NCBI GenBank assembly: GCA_019059635.1 | Contig: JAGVRJ010000009.1 | Location: 1,335,001 to 1,399,000 of the forward strand | DNA from: Proales similis | Lineage: Eukaryota; Rotifera; Eurotatoria; Ploima; Proalidae | Length of the DNA: 64,000 nucleotides | Reading direction: 5' to 3' | Shown here: positions 41,994-54,928 of the stretch, one piece after another | How positions within the stretch are numbered: position 1 is the stretch's first letter | How the letters are laid out: every line of letters begins with the position of its first letter | Made by a program: the position numbers and the translations under genes | The notes under the pieces: model-generated | The model's database searches: none | Told to the model about the DNA's origin: nothing | The model's input: the letters and a program-made list of their open reading frames with translations, nothing else

Positions 41994-42957
41994 AAGTTTG
42001 TTATTGTTCCTGTTCTCAATAAAACGTCGCCCTCAATCTCACTCAACACGACGAGTTGCTAGGAGCTAAATGAAAGGCATGAGGCACTTTTGATTGCGCC
42101 CGATTGCTTCAAGCAGTGAGCAATTGACAGACAGAGAGACAGTAGGAAGAACACATGACATGGCAGAGAAAAAGGATTCAATTGAGCTGAATTTGAAGCT
42201 GTTTCATGGCAACCAGCTGCTTCTCGAACTTAATTGATACTTTCAGCAGCGCCGTGTGTGGCCGGTAAGTGACGATAATGCACAATCGAATGGATAGAAA
42301 AGTGCCTTGTTGAGATTTAATAAAAAACACTCCCCACGCGTCTAATGCTATTTTTGCCTATTATATAATTCGCAGCATTGTTACAAATAGAGCGCCTCGC
42401 GACAGCTCTCCAAGCGCGCACAATTTTGCGGCAGTTGTTCAAGCAACCTACGCCAAGCGGCGTCAAGTCAATTCTCAATCGAACAAATATAGACGACGAG
42501 AGCATTTCTTTCTCTCTCTTTTTTCACCGCCCTTTATTGCCGATCGCTATTTATTTTGTTCACATGAGTTGAATGCGAAGAAAATAATAATAATTAAAAA
42601 TAAATAAATTTTCGACTTTGCTCCGTGGTTGCCCGTCGACCTCCCGCTCAAACATACGGCAGCGCGCATTTACTTTATGGAACTTTTTTTTTTTTTTTCC
42701 TTTCTGGTTAACGCACACAAACATCACTACTAGCTGGCTGTCAGGATTGGTTTCTAGTTCTCAATTGCATGCAAGTTTGACATCAAACTACGAGCGCGTT
42801 CAACTGGCTTCCGAGTCGATCGTGTGCACCCAAGTTCTGTGTGCGGCCGATTAATTATTAAGTCGCGAATTTGAAACATTTTTAGAGAAGCAGAAAAAGA
42901 GGGAGCAAGAGAGAGAGAGAGCGAACGCGCGAGAGAGAGAATTAAGAAAAGAAACAA
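41994..42957. other. Intergenic region ninjurin / small basic protein
   Basis: Contains the ninjurin poly(A) signal, a poly-T run (42687-42699) and a GA-rich tract (42905-42940) immediately upstream of the next start codon. No exon was recognised. Confidence 0.5.
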
Positions 42958-43425
42958 ATGGAGCGATCTAAAACAGCGCACGAGTTGAACATCTCGAACA
43001 GCGATTCAGACCAAAGTCGATCTAGATGCAAGTCGAGGCCCAAGACTGCAAGAGACGTCAAACTCAGCTCGGACTACACTTACGGCTCAAGACCGACAGA
43101 CAGGCCGCTTTCGTACAGTCAAAGTTTTCTCCGCTACCAGCCGCGAATAGTCCACGCCACCAAGCCCAAGTGTCTGAGTGGACCGTTCGACGTCTACGAC
43201 GTGCCCTACATGCGTGATGTCTACCGCAACTACCGCTGCAGCTTATTCAGACAAAAGTCAAGTGTGGAATCGACCCGGCGCTATTGCCAAGAGCTGGAGA
43301 GGCGTGAAAGATCGCCCTCTTTCAAAGAGAAATATTGGAGGGCACGGCCGATCAGTGCCAAGTCTCTTCAGTCGGCAATGCAGATCTATTTACCGTCAAT
43401 GACTACTTCTTCGCGAAATCACTAG
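42958..43425 (+). CDS. Small basic protein, unrecognised
   Basis: A 155-residue frame with ATG at 42958 just after a purine-rich leader. It is rich in Arg, Ser and Tyr, with motifs GPFDVYDVPYMRDVYRNY, RRYCQELERRER and KEKYWRARPISAK. There is no signal peptide or membrane segment. The composition suggests a cytoskeletal/myofilament or ciliary accessory protein, but I do not recognise the family. AATAAA lies at 43503-43508. It is convergent with the first SLC17 gene, and that gene's own poly(A) signal falls within this gene's 3' UTR. Confidence 0.65.
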   Translation: MERSKTAHELNISNSDSDQSRSRCKSRPKTARDVKLSSDYTYGSRPTDRPLSYSQSFLRYQPRIVHATKPKCLSGPFDVYDVPYMRDVYRNYRCSLFRQKSSVESTRRYCQELERRERSPSFKEKYWRARPISAKSLQSAMQIYLPSMTTSSRNH

Positions 43426-43563
43426 GATTGTTCATCGATCGTCTCTTTATTTATACTTAACTCTATTTTTTTTTGCTTCGGAAACACTATTTCTTTCAAC
43501 AAAATAAAATTTAAACAGCTTTAATACAATCGAGATGAACGGCTTGTGCTTTTGACTAGCAGC

Positions 43564-45509
43564 TCACTCGACTGTGAACTCGTCTGCGTCGGCTTGGACG
43601 TGTTTGGCCCAGCTCTGCGTCTCTCCGCTGGCCATCAGCAAGAACGAGACTAGGCCAAGAGCATACACAGCCGCTGTAATGTTGAAGACAACGCTCCATT
43701 CTTGCTGCGTTTTCTTCAATCGCGTCATTTAAAAGCATTGTTCAGACGCAAGTCAAGAGTCCAGCTTACGTTTTTGGTTATGAAACCGACCAGAATGGGA
43801 GCAAGTACAGCCGAGGCCAGACCGACTGTGTTCGCTACTCCGTAGATGATTCCGGCGTATTTGCCGCCAATGTCGTTGAAGTTGACTATGTAGCCGGCTC
43901 CGTACATGAGTCCGCTGTTCGGGTTGAATTTTAAATCGAAAGACTTTGAAATATTGTGCACGCAACTTCACCTGAATGTTATATTGGCCAAGATGAGGCT
44001 AAAGCCGAGCGCTCGCTCTTCGGACGTGACTTTGTTAAGCACGATCAGAGTGAAGATTGGGATGAGGAAGCCGATCGAGTTGAAAAATTTCCTAATGGCG
44101 ATTTTGCTGAAACGCGATTTCTGAATTAGCTTGTCGCTGAGCACCGCCGAGATCATGATGCAGACAAAACAGGCAACGAACGGAATCGAAGAGAGCTCTC
44201 CGTTCTTTGATTTGAACTATTTAAACGACTCGTTTGCAGTTATTTACAAACCAACGCACCAGTTTTATGTCGAATTTCAAAATCTCTTTCATATAAGTGG
44301 GCAAGCAGGTGGTGAACAGCGCAATGCCGAAATTGCCGGCCAACGAGGTGAGAATCAACGCAATCACCGGCTTTGAGCAGAGCATTGGCTTCCACGGGAT
44401 TTTCTGGCCGCCAATGAATTGAATTCTAAGACTGCGATCGATCGGTTTACCTTTTTCCTGTGAGCCTCGCTGACCACGTCGGCTGTCTGCGCCAGGATGT
44501 AGTTCTTTTCCTCGACACTGATGCAGTGATGATCGCCCGGCGAATTGGATGCCAACGGCAGCCATATGACGCAAAGGACAACTCCGCTGAGGCCAGTCAA
44601 GTAGAACAATGACGGCCAGCCGCCGAATATGTCGCTGGCGCAAAGGATGCCGCCGATGAGAAAAGCGAGCGCCTTTCAGATTCCAAAATGAAGCTCAAGA
44701 CTAAAGCCAATTTTGATCGATTTGGTTACATTTCCGATGAGAGAGCCAGAGTTTGACAAGGCGACTAGGGTTGATCTCTCGTTCGGCGGCGCCCAATGAG
44801 CCCACAAAGCGTTCATTGATGTTGTCAAGCAGCCCTAAATTGAACTGGGCGTTATTTATTTGTGTTGCAATTAAAGACGAATTTGCGCTGACTTGAGCAA
44901 CTCCGATCAAAAGTCGAAAGACGATTAGAGTATAATGACTGAAATTGGCCGCTGCCGGAGTGAACAGAGTGAGAACAGATGCGACCAGGACTGTGACTTC
45001 CAGAACTATTTTGGGTCCGATTTTCAGCGCGACCCAGCCACCTACAATCTTGAATAGAAAATGGGTCAAAATTGATGAGAGAAGCTGAGGCTCATTTGCC
45101 TACTTGACTCGTGATGATTCCGACGTAGATTGCACTGTGCAAAATGCCCTGGATTTGCTTGGACCATTTGAAGCTCTGGTCCTTGAATATGGTCGATTAC
45201 TCGTATCGATATGTGTTGAGGTGGCGTCCAATTCGCCTACCTGACAGGCCAATGTGTGATTGTCAAACAAGTCAGTTTGATTTAGATCGCAGGTGGTCGT
45301 CGGGCTGACCATTGAGACGATTGCCACGCTCAAGTTCACTCGCTGCATGTAAGCGATCGCATTGAACAAGAAGCCCAAAATTGAAATTAAAAATCGAATC
45401 GAAATCAAAAGTGACGGCTCTGCGACCATCAAAAACCGATTAGCTGAGTGGCTCACAGACAACGCAATCGATTTTTATTACTTTTCTCTTTGACTGCTTC
45501 TGTAGGCAT
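43564..45509 (-). CDS. SLC17: SLC17-family anion transporter, copy 1
   Basis: A small first exon gives MPTEAVKEK, joined in phase 1 to KPSLLISIRFLISI. Later exons include YMQRVNLSVAIVSMV (TM1 loop typical of sialin/VGLUT), FKWSKQIQGILHSAIYVG, VGGWVALKIGPK, WAHWAPPNERS-type block, a GSLIGN element, LTGLSGVVLCVIWLPLAS, LPTYMKEILKFDIK, MYGAGYIVNFNDIG and the ending MASGETQSWAK. Twelve TM segments are expected. The SLC17 family moves organic anions, using H+ or Na+ gradients (sialin, vesicular glutamate, Na/Pi). The substrate cannot be told. This is the most diverged of the six tandem copies. A minus-strand AATAAA lies at 43446-43451. Confidence 0.9.
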
Positions 45510-45899
45510 CGTTTAACTCGACTCAGAAGTGGACACTTATTTAACTCGATGGAGGAAAAGCAGCCGGGTAGTCATAATTTGCATGCAATTTTTGAGAGCA
45601 AAACAGCCCTTCGGTTCTCATCTAGGCAAGCGCATAAAATGCCCTGAATTATGCAAAGCAGCTGGCACGAAACTAACTTTGGCTCGGTCCCAAGTGAACC
45701 AGCACTCAATCAGAACGTCTACTTCAATTAAAACTTGGAAAAAAACGTTTATTTTGTTTTTAATATCCAAAACGACCGTTTGAATTAAGCTGTTTCTCGT
45801 CTTTTCTTCTCACTGCTTGTTTTTCTATTCTTTTTCCTGGATTGTAGCTTTTTTGGCTCTTGTTTAGAAATTTTAAAATGGAAAACTAAAAATGGAAAA
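45510..45899. other. Spacer between SLC17 copies 1 and 2
   Basis: 390 bases holding the copy 1 promoter and copy 2 3' end. No exon was seen. Confidence 0.5.
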
Positions 45900-48012
45900 T
45901 TATTTTAGCGGCTCCATCTCCTCGCTCTCTCGTTCTTTGCTCGCAGTCTTCGACGGCTGTTTGGCCCATTCTTGCGTTTCGGCCTCGCCAAGAACGATGA
46001 AAGCGACCGCTCCGAGCAAATAGACGCCGGCTGTGATCATGAACACCACTCGCCACTCTGACTGCAGTCTCTGAAACGCATCTACAATATTAAGCAAAGC
46101 AGAAGAGAGAAAATTCATTAATTGACTTGAACGTACGTTGGGCGTGAGGTAGCCGACCAAGTAGGGAGCTACTATTCCAGACACGGTTCCGATCGTGTTG
46201 GAAAGGCCAAACACGACTCCTGAAAAGCGACCGCCCACATCAGTGTAGTTTACCAGGAAGCCGGAGCCGTAAGTGAGGCCACTGAATGCCAGGCCAACAG
46301 TGACCAATATGACGCCGTAGTAAGGCTTTTCGCACGTCACACTCATGAGGCCGATCACGGCGGACATGGGCACCAACATTCCGATCGTGTTGAATATCTT
46401 GCGCACCACTGTGCGTGACACTTTCTCCGAGCGGATCAATGCGTCGCTCACTATGCCGGAGAGGATTGTCAACAGCCAGAAGGACAAGTACGGAATGGCA
46501 GACAAGAGGCCGTTCTATTCAAGCGGCACTTGAAATCACTGTCAATCGGCCAGCAAGAAGCAATCAATATTCACCGATTTTATGTCAAAGTTGAGAACCT
46601 CGTTCATATAGGTGGGCAGTTGAGTGAGAAACAAGTACGTTCCGAAGTTTGAGCATGTGTGTGTAATAACCAGCGCGATTAGCGCCTTTGACGTGATTAT
46701 TTTGAGCCAGGGCGTTTTCTTAATGCAGAAATTTTGTAAGCATTTTGTCGGCCGCCGTCGCTTGAAATTTCGGACGCTTACTATCTTGCCGCTATTAGCC
46801 ACTTCACTCGTTGCCTCTAAAATGTAGCGGCTCTCTCGATCGCTAATGAAGCGATGATCAGCCGGCGAGTTGGACACGAACACAAACCAGAGCAGACACC
46901 AGATCAAGCCGACAATGCCTAAACGCCAGATTGCCTTTTATGTTGGCCTTAACTTGTCAGGTGATGACTATATGCGTTTACCGATCAGATAGAATATTAA
47001 AGGCCATCCGTTGTCAAAGCCGAGCTGACACAGAAGGGCGCCGAGCGGCAGAGTAACCACCTTCAGGAGGCGACGGTTCAAAGTGATCAGCGACGACAAA
47101 GTTCAAATTCGCGTTTACTCACGTTGCCAATTTGAGAGCCGGCGTTTGCGAAAGAAACAAGAGTACTTCGTTCAGCGGGCGGAGCCCAGAAGGGCCAGAG
47201 GCCGTTCAAAGCTGACCATACAACTCCCTAGATTGAGTCCATTTCAAGAGGTCTAAGCGAATAGATTCGACAAGCAAAATGGGCTTACATGAGCGACGCC
47301 GATAACAAATCGGCAAGCGATGAGCACATAGTAGTGAAGACGAGCTGAGAGAGGAGTCAACAAAGTGAACAAGGAGCCAATTAGAATGGCGAGCTCGAGC
47401 ACAATTTTGGGCCCGAATTTGATCGAAAGCCAGGCACCAGCGATCTGAATTTGAGCGAAACTGAGACCAGATCTATGAATTTCGTTGACAGAGAGCTCTT
47501 GCCTGTGTCAATAGGTAGCCGTAGAAAAAGGAGGACAGAACCATTCCCTGCACGGGCTTGTCCCAGTTGAACTCTCCTTCCTGTCAAATGAAATCACTCC
47601 CAGATCCCAGATTAAGTCTTTGTTTGCTGTCGCAGACTTACAACGCCCTCGGAAGTCGCTGATCGCTCAAAAGCGCAACTTCTTTGCTCAACTGCTTGGC
47701 TGCTGGTTTTGTTTTCTAACGCCAGTGGGCTGGTGTTGTTCACCATGCAAACGATGGCGACACTTGATTATCGACGTTTGACGGGCTTTTGCTTTAATTT
47801 GCGGCACAAACAAAATGACTGCTCACCTCATGTTGATTCGCTGCATGTATTGAATGGCAGTGAGGGCAAAGCCCAAAATGGCCAAGAAGAAGCGCCAAGA
47901 TGGAAGTAGCGGCGGCCCTTAGAACAGACAAAAATGTCCTCTTTGTAAAAGTTCGATCAAATGCGAGCTGGCTCCTACTTTCCGAGGGGGTCTTTCTATC
48001 CGACTTTTCCAT
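45900..48012 (-). CDS. SLC17: SLC17-family anion transporter, copy 2
   Basis: Start exon MEKSDRKTPSE ends in phase 1 and a 61-bp intron joins it to PPLLPSWRFFLAILGF. Features in order: IQYMQRINM, a Lumen loop with Asn sites, FLTQLPTYMNEVLNFDIKS, LPYLSFWLLTILSGIVSDALI, VSRTVVRKIFN, LTYGSGFLVNYTDVGG, FSGVVFGLSNTIGTVSGIV and the terminal LGEAETQEWAKQ, the canonical SLC17 C-terminal motif. The tail is Glu/Lys-rich. Its sequence is well diverged from neighbours, indicating an older duplication. Role as for other copies: membrane anion transport. Confidence 0.9.
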
Positions 48013-48629
48013 TTCGGCTTCTGGATTCGAAATCAAAGAGCAAAATAAACAAATATTAAAAACCGACGAGCCTAGACAGAGAATGAGCTCTTATTTGGCT
48101 GGAAATACAAAATTATGCAATCGGTTGAATTCATCGATTTTGGTCATGGCTCACACGCACATGCACGAGAATGAGGAAGAGAGCGAGCAAGTGAGCAAAC
48201 AAAAGCATGCACAGGAACAAAATAATGGCTTAAAATCGGCCTTGTAATAAACATGAATCGAAATGGTGAGACCGACAAAAACAGCGAACGAGTCGAGAGA
48301 GGAGCGAAAGTGGAAAGCACGTTTTGATCGAATGCCTCGCTCGTATCTGAACCATTTGATCTACTTTGCCGACATTCTCATCCAATTTGAGTGGGAGGCG
48401 CGCAATTTTCGGTGCTCGAGTGAAGCGACGAGAATCGTCAGTTTACCTAATAAATCACAAATTAGTTCCAAATACGAAGCTTGTCTCTCATTTATTAAAA
48501 TGCTAGTGAATGAGAATTCGGAAAAGACTGCCGAATAAATTGTGCTGAGTCAAAGGTAGAAAGTTGAGAGAGCAACAGAGAGAGAGAGAGAGGGGGCAGA
48601 GAGGGGGAGAGAAGCCGAGAGCAATTGGC

Positions 48630-50753
48630 TCAAGGATTTCTCTCTTTTAGTGGTACACTTTCGTCGCTCTTTTCTTCGGTGACTTTTTTCATCACCCACG
48701 GCTCGGTCTCGCCGCTGCCGAACAAAACGAAGCCGACTGCTCCGAGCAGGTAGGCTGCGGCTGTAATGAAGAAAACAAGTTGCCACTCTTCTTGTTTTTG
48801 CTAAAAAAAATCAACAAAAATGAAATCGGAGTTCACCTTTAGAGAGAGAGAGAAATGTTTACCTGGGTGGTTAAAACACCGACCATGTAGGGTGCGATGA
48901 AACCTGGCGTCGTGGCCAAAGTGTTCGCCAGGCCAAATGTAACGCCTGCATAAGAGCCGGCAATGTCGATAAAGTTCACCATGAACCCGGCGCCGTAGGC
49001 GCATCCACTATTCAATCGAAACGGGTTACTCAATAGCATTAAGAATCTGCTCTTAAGCCAAACTCACGTGGATGCCAGACCGAGAATTAGGAGCCAGACG
49101 CCCAAGTACGGCTCGGCACAGGTAACAAATGCAAGTCCCAACACAGCCATCATTGGAACCAAAAATCCTTTTTTTCGTTCCAATTTAAGACCTTTTTAAA
49201 GTTGAGAATCATTTAATTCACCGTACCGATTGAATTGAACAGCTTTCGCACTCCGGTCTTGGTCATGATTTTCTTTTGAACAAGTTTGTCGCCGACTATG
49301 CTTGAAATAATTGTAAACAGCCAGAACGCGATGTAGGGCACCGCCGAGAGCACTCCGTTCTAATGAACAACAACACGATCATCAGCTCTCTGATTAGTCA
49401 TAACCAATGCTTGCAAGCAACTCACTGATTTGATGTCAAATTTGAGAATTTCCTTCATATATGTCGGCAGCTGAGTGAGAAAGAGATATGTGCCGAAATT
49501 GGACATTGTGTGCGCAATCATGAGGCCAAAAAAGGCGCGAGAAGTGAGAATATATTTGCAGATGGTCAGAATGGGCTCTTTGCCTGCGTTGGCCACCGAC
49601 TCGCGCGTCTTCTCCACAATGTACTCCTTCTCTTTCTCGCCGATGAATCGGTGATGCGCAGGCGATCGGGCCACACAGATCACCCAAACTGCCACCCAGA
49701 CCAAGCCGGTGATGCCGAACACGTAGAATATGGATGGCCAGCCGCCGGCGAATCCGTAGACGCACAAGTAGCCGCCGAGGGGAAGAGCGACCACCTGGAG
49801 ATGAGAGAAAGCTTTTGAGTTGAATGGACCAAGTTTGACGGGTGGACGATCGTTACATTTCCGATTTGCGCTCCAGCGTTGGCGATTCCGGCTAGTCGGC
49901 TTCTTTCAGTTGGCGGCGCCCAATATGACTTGAAAATTAGGCCTTGAACAGAGAACAAAAGACAGAAACTTTGAAGCAATAGCTCACCCATAAGGAGTTC
50001 ATAGACGGCCAAAATGAGCCCTTAAATTGATGAGAAATGAAAAAAACAATTGTTGAAAATATATGAAGGCTAATCGTTACATGAGCGACTCCGGTCAAGA
50101 AACGGCAAGCAACAAGCACTTTGTAGTCAATCTGGGCTGCGAGAGGCACCAGCAAGGTTAAGATTGATCCAATCAATATGGCTCCGGCCAGAACAATCCT
50201 GGCGCCGAATTTAAATGACAAATAACCGCCCAATATCTGAATGGATTGTGAGATTAAATCAGCAGAGAAGCAAACGGCTCTTATACCTGGGTGGTCATGT
50301 ACCCATAGAAGTAGGAGGAGAGAACAAGGCCTTGAATTCGCTTTTCCCACACGTACGGACCGTCCTTGAGCGTGTCGAGTTGGAGTTGTTTCGTTTTGCA
50401 GCAGTCGAACTGGCAGAATGCTTACCAGCGTTGAGCCGGTCTCAATCGGCTTGAATAGACACTTGTCTTCATTGACGAGGCTGGCAAGGTCGCTCACGTT
50501 ACTTGGCAGGGTCTCTGAGCCAGTCATGGTCATAAGCCGCACAGCGGTGTTGTTAACCATGCAAACAATGCCCACAGACATGTCGATACGCTGAATATAT
50601 TGAACGGCATAGCCAAAGAACGAGACCACGGCGACTAGAAATCGAACCGAATTGAGAAAAGGCGGCACGCTGTCTGCAAGCAAAAAGTATCGATTAAGCC
50701 GATAGGCGATCTCCGGTGTTGAACTGGCACTTGCCTTCATCACTTCCTGCCAT
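48630..50753 (-). CDS. SLC17: SLC17-family anion transporter, copy 3
   Basis: ATG at 50753 gives MAGSDE, and the phase-1 intron begins with GC (gcaagt) rather than GT, joining D to SVPPFLNSVRF. Then come YIQRIDMSVGIVCMVNNTA, LGGYLSFKFGARIVLAG, VALPLGGYLCVYGFAGGW, IFYVFGITGLVWVAVWV, LTQLPTYMKEILKFDIKSV, YGAGFMVNFIDIAGSYAGV and the ending FGSGETEPWVMKK. The frame open at 50743 through the intron is an artefact of intron read-through. A GA microsatellite (48577-48591) lies just past the stop. Membrane anion transport is inferred. Confidence 0.9.
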
Positions 50754-51525
50754 CGTCAGAATTGTTTAAATGATGTCCTTGCTCCAAGCTGAGCGAACTC
50801 TAAAAGCGAACTTGTCTGTCAGAAAACGCATTTGTGTAAACAAAGTGTACAAGCCAAGTGCAAAGCGTCAGGCTGATGCTGTATCAGACTAGAACCAGTT
50901 TGCGATCATCGAGTCAAGCATATTCGCTACGCAAGTTCTCGTAGTAAGCGTGCCTGCTTAATTCAGAATAAGAAAGTAAAGAACTGGAAAGAGTGCGTTT
51001 AAACGTCACAATTTCGAGCTGAGAGCGAACGCGCAATATCAATTGATTATGATGCCGCATTGGGCAACTACAACAGCAACAACTGGGTAACGCTGTCTGC
51101 TGCCTACTTGTTGCTGTGCTGAGGGCGCTGGCAATTATGAACGGATTCGGTAATCAGGCAAATTATGCCAGCAAACCCACGCGCGCTTCACAAATCGAAG
51201 CCGCAAGCAAGCCATCATCAACACACCCTCTGCGACGCTTGACAATTCCCTGCGCAGATGCTTCTCCTTTACAAAAAAGCGAACTGTTAATTGCCCCCGA
51301 AAGAGTCAGAAACATTCCAAGTTTTGAATTTATTTTATCTAAAACTCTAATTAGGCCGGCAAGTTAAAAACTCTAGAATTTTGAGCACATTGCTATTCTC
51401 ATACAGTTGCAGGAGCATGAGAGCTAATCGATCGAAGCTAACGTGAACTACAACGTTTTCATTTGAGACCACACTGACCAGTGCAAGGATTTTTTGCTTT
51501 TGTTCTATTGGCGAAGAATTTGAGG
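50754..51525. other. Spacer between SLC17 copies 3 and 4
   Basis: 772 bases with the copy 3 promoter and copy 4 3' flank. A short ORF at 51116-51367 starts from a non-ATG codon and is not supported. Confidence 0.5.
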
Positions 51526-53575
51526 CTATTGGCTTCTAAGGGGCACAGACTCGGGCTCGTCTATAGCCGCAAGAGAGCGTTTCTTCTGAGCAAATGGCTG
51601 CAATGAGCCGCTGACGAAAATGGCCGAGAATATGGCGCCGACCAAATAGACGCCCGCACTGATGAAGAACACTATCCTCCACTCTTCTTGCAGTTGCTGT
51701 TGTTTGATTTGGAAACTGTGAGCCGAGACGATTGAATTATTCGATTCTGGACCACTTACGTTCTTGGTGATCATTCCGACCAGGTAGGGCGCCACTATTC
51801 CCGGGATGGTTGCATACGTGTTGCCGATTCCGAACACCACGCCAGAAAAGTGTCCGGCGATGTCATTGTAATTGACCATGAACCCGGCGCCGTAGCCACA
51901 GCCACTAACGGTTTTGAACATTAAAGCTACAAAGTTGCTCTTAAAGCTGGCGGCTATTTACGTGAATGCAAGGCCGAGACAGAGCAGCGCCACACCAACG
52001 AACTTGTTCTCACATGTGACGAATGCGAGACCGACCACTGCCAGTGCGGGAACCAAAAGGCCTTCCAAAAAGACAATTAGTTTGAGAAGTATCAACACAA
52101 ATAATAAATAAAAGGCGAAAACTGCTGCCCAGGTCTTACAGAGCAAAATAAAGAGCTTGCGCGTGTTAGTCTTGTTCAAGCGGCCAGATTCGATGAGCTT
52201 GTCGCCGATCATTCCAGATAAGATGATGAAAAGCCAAAAGGACAAGTAGGGCAAAGCCGACAATCCGCCGTTCTTTAATAAGCAAATTATATTTAAAGGT
52301 TAAAACCAAAGTGAATCTGAAACCGACCGATTTGATGTCGAACTTGAGCACTTCCTTCATGTAGGTGGGCAGTTGCGTCAGAAAGAGGCTGTTTAAAAAA
52401 TCGGTTCAAACTCATGTAAATAAGAATGTAGAGTTCGAGTCAGACTCACTAAGTGCCCCAGTTGGAGGTGGTGTGAGCCACGTAGGTCGCAATACAGGCC
52501 TTGTTTGTGAGGAGTGCAATCCAGGGAGCCCCTGATTCACTCTCACTGTGCGAGGCCCGAGTCTCCGAGGTCTCGTCCATGATGTAGTCCTTTTCTTTGC
52601 TTCCGATGAAACGGTTCTGATCCGGCAAGTCGGTGACGAATATCATCCACAAGGCGAACCAGACGATTCCGTAGGCGCCGAACACGTAGAATATAGACGC
52701 CCAGCCGCCGTCGAAGCCGTTTACGCAGAGATAGCCACCGAGCGGAAGAGTGATCACATTGCCGATCTGAGCACCTGCGTTGGCGATGCCGATCAATCGA
52801 CTGCGTTCGCTGGGCGGGGCCCACGAGGCCCAAAAGCCTGCGAATGCCGGCCAAACAACTCCCTACGAATGAAGGTGAAATAGAGATCGCGAACTGTGCC
52901 AAACATTTTTTGTGAATTACATGCGCAAGACCGATAATGAAACGGCCGAAAATAAGAGCCCAGGGGTCAAATCGAGCCATGAAAGGCAGCAGCATAGTAA
53001 CCACAGATGAAGTGACCAGTGCGACACCGAGCACAATTTTGGCACCAAATTTAAGAGACAAATAGCCTCCCGGGATCTTAAAATGGTACTTGACTGAAGA
53101 ACAAGACAAGTAGATGATGTGTTCTTTTAGAACCCGACCTCACTTAGAAGATAGCCGGTGAAAAACGAGGCAAGAATGGCTCCTTGAATGTTCTTGTCCC
53201 AAACGAACGGTCCGTCCTTTCGAGTTTGTCAATTAGACTCAAAAGCGAGTTGGCTGGGACGAGTAGACTCACAATGCCGCTCTTTTTGCCGAGTGAGCCG
53301 CCGCAGCTGTCGCTGACTGGCGCGTAGCTCACGTTCTTGGCATGCACTGGCTCGCTTACGTTGTGCAGGCTGTGCAGGGCGGTGTTGTTTACCATGCAGA
53401 CGATGCCCACGCTCATGTTGATCTTTTGCGAGTACTGCACCGAGTAGGCGATGAACGAGATGATCGCCACCAGGAAGCGGTACGAGATTAGGAATGACGG
53501 CGCTAGAGAAACAAGATCAATTGAACACAAATCGAGAAAAAGTGATTTAAATTCATCCGTACGTTTGTCGGCCAT
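51526..53575 (-). CDS. SLC17: SLC17-family anion transporter, copy 4
   Basis: Exon 1 encodes MADK and, through a phase-1 intron, continues PPSFLISYRFLVAIISF. YSQKINMSVGIVCMV, LSLKFGAKIVLGVAL, ASWAPPSERSRLIGIANAGA, QIGNVITLPLGGYLC, GGWASIFYVFGAYGIVWFAL, FIGSKEKDYIMDETSET, SFWLFIILSGMIGDKLIES, GCGYGAGFMVNYNDI and FFISAGVYLVGAIFS follow. The tail SGSLQPFAQKKRS replaces the canonical SGETQxWA seen in copies 1-3 and is shared with copies 5 and 6. Long stretches, introns included, are near-identical to copy 5. Membrane anion transport inferred. Confidence 0.91.
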
Positions 53576-54928
53576 GTCTATTCAAAGCACGTTTGTAAAT
53601 ATTTTGTCGCTTGCTGATCAATCTAATTTAAGAACGTTTGAGTTAAAGCTTGGTAAGGGTGTCCTTCTCTTTACGATTCTCATTTTGAGCGCTGGATAAT
53701 CAACAAATTATCAGCTGCTTCGTGTGACTAGAGCAATAAAACAAATTTTTTACACAAGTGATAGCGTACGGAGAGGCTGAGTGATTAAGTTTTAGAAACT
53801 TCAGATTCATGAACTGTTCGGCTCGACTAAGCCTTTGTTGCTTAGCTCTGTTCTCGCCTGGTCCCTGGAAATGCTAAGTAGCAAATGTAAAGATGGCAAA
53901 GCCGAAAAGCGTTCCGACGCACCAACTGTAGCGGCTTTCTTTAAGCAGCCTATTATGGCCTGCTACTTAATTATTATGATTATGAGGCCCTTGATGCTGC
54001 AATCACAAGCATAATTGTCTAATTCTGTAAAAACTGCTGATTCCGACGTTCCGGTAGCTTGGCCAAATTTGTGCCAGTCGGAATACGGAAATTTTTGTTC
54101 GGAACCTATTTAGATCACGATTCAATCAGACGATCAGGTAATAAGCCAATCGCCGATTTTCATCCTCACTCTTTCCAATCCCTGTCTGTGTCTTTCTGCT
54201 TTTCTGAGTTGCTTGTAGCGTCGCATTAGCGACTATTATGTCATTCAATTTACTTTTGTAGTCATATTCGCTCGGCTACAAATCATCTCGATTATTTCAA
54301 TCTGAAGGAGGCCAATTATGTTCTGCGAGTCTTCTAGCATTTAAAGAGAAATCGATGCTCTTTGATGCTCAAATTGTAGTCTCGTGAATCAAAACGCAAT
54401 GAGCCGTTCCCAGACACGCCCTCGTATGATCAAGAGAAAAAATCTCGAAAAGTTTGATTGACTTTTTCCTTTTCTCTATCTCTCTCTCTTGTTTTTGTTT
54501 TATTTTAGAATTTTAATAATTGTACGGTCGATGTGAAAAAAAGAAAAAGAAAGAAGAGAAATAAATTGATAAAAGACGCGGACGAAGGAGAATTCGGCGA
54601 ACATTTATGACCAGAAACAAAAGTAAAGCTCGGTTCAGTGAAAGGTACAGATGGAAGCTTGATGCAGAAATGAGGAAAAACATTTCTTGTTCGCAGATGA
54701 GTAGTTGAGCCCAAATCGACGAGAAAAAGAGAGATGCGCAACTCGTCTCGTTCACTGCTGGTTGTTGACTAGTGCGCAAATAAGAATCAATTCGAGCAAT
54801 GAGCCCTAAACGGAGATGAAAACGAGACCGAGTGAACTCTGCTTTGCGACTCGTTTGAAAATGAATACAGAAAAGTGGAAAACTAACGGGTGGCTGGTTC
54901 AAGTGGAAAACGACTCCTGAGCAGTCAA
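53576..54928. other. Spacer between SLC17 copies 4 and 5
   Basis: 1.35 kb with the copy 4 upstream region and copy 5 3' flank. It contains a CT-rich run (54472-54490). An open frame through 54513-55286 is exon plus read-through, not a separate gene. Confidence 0.5.
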
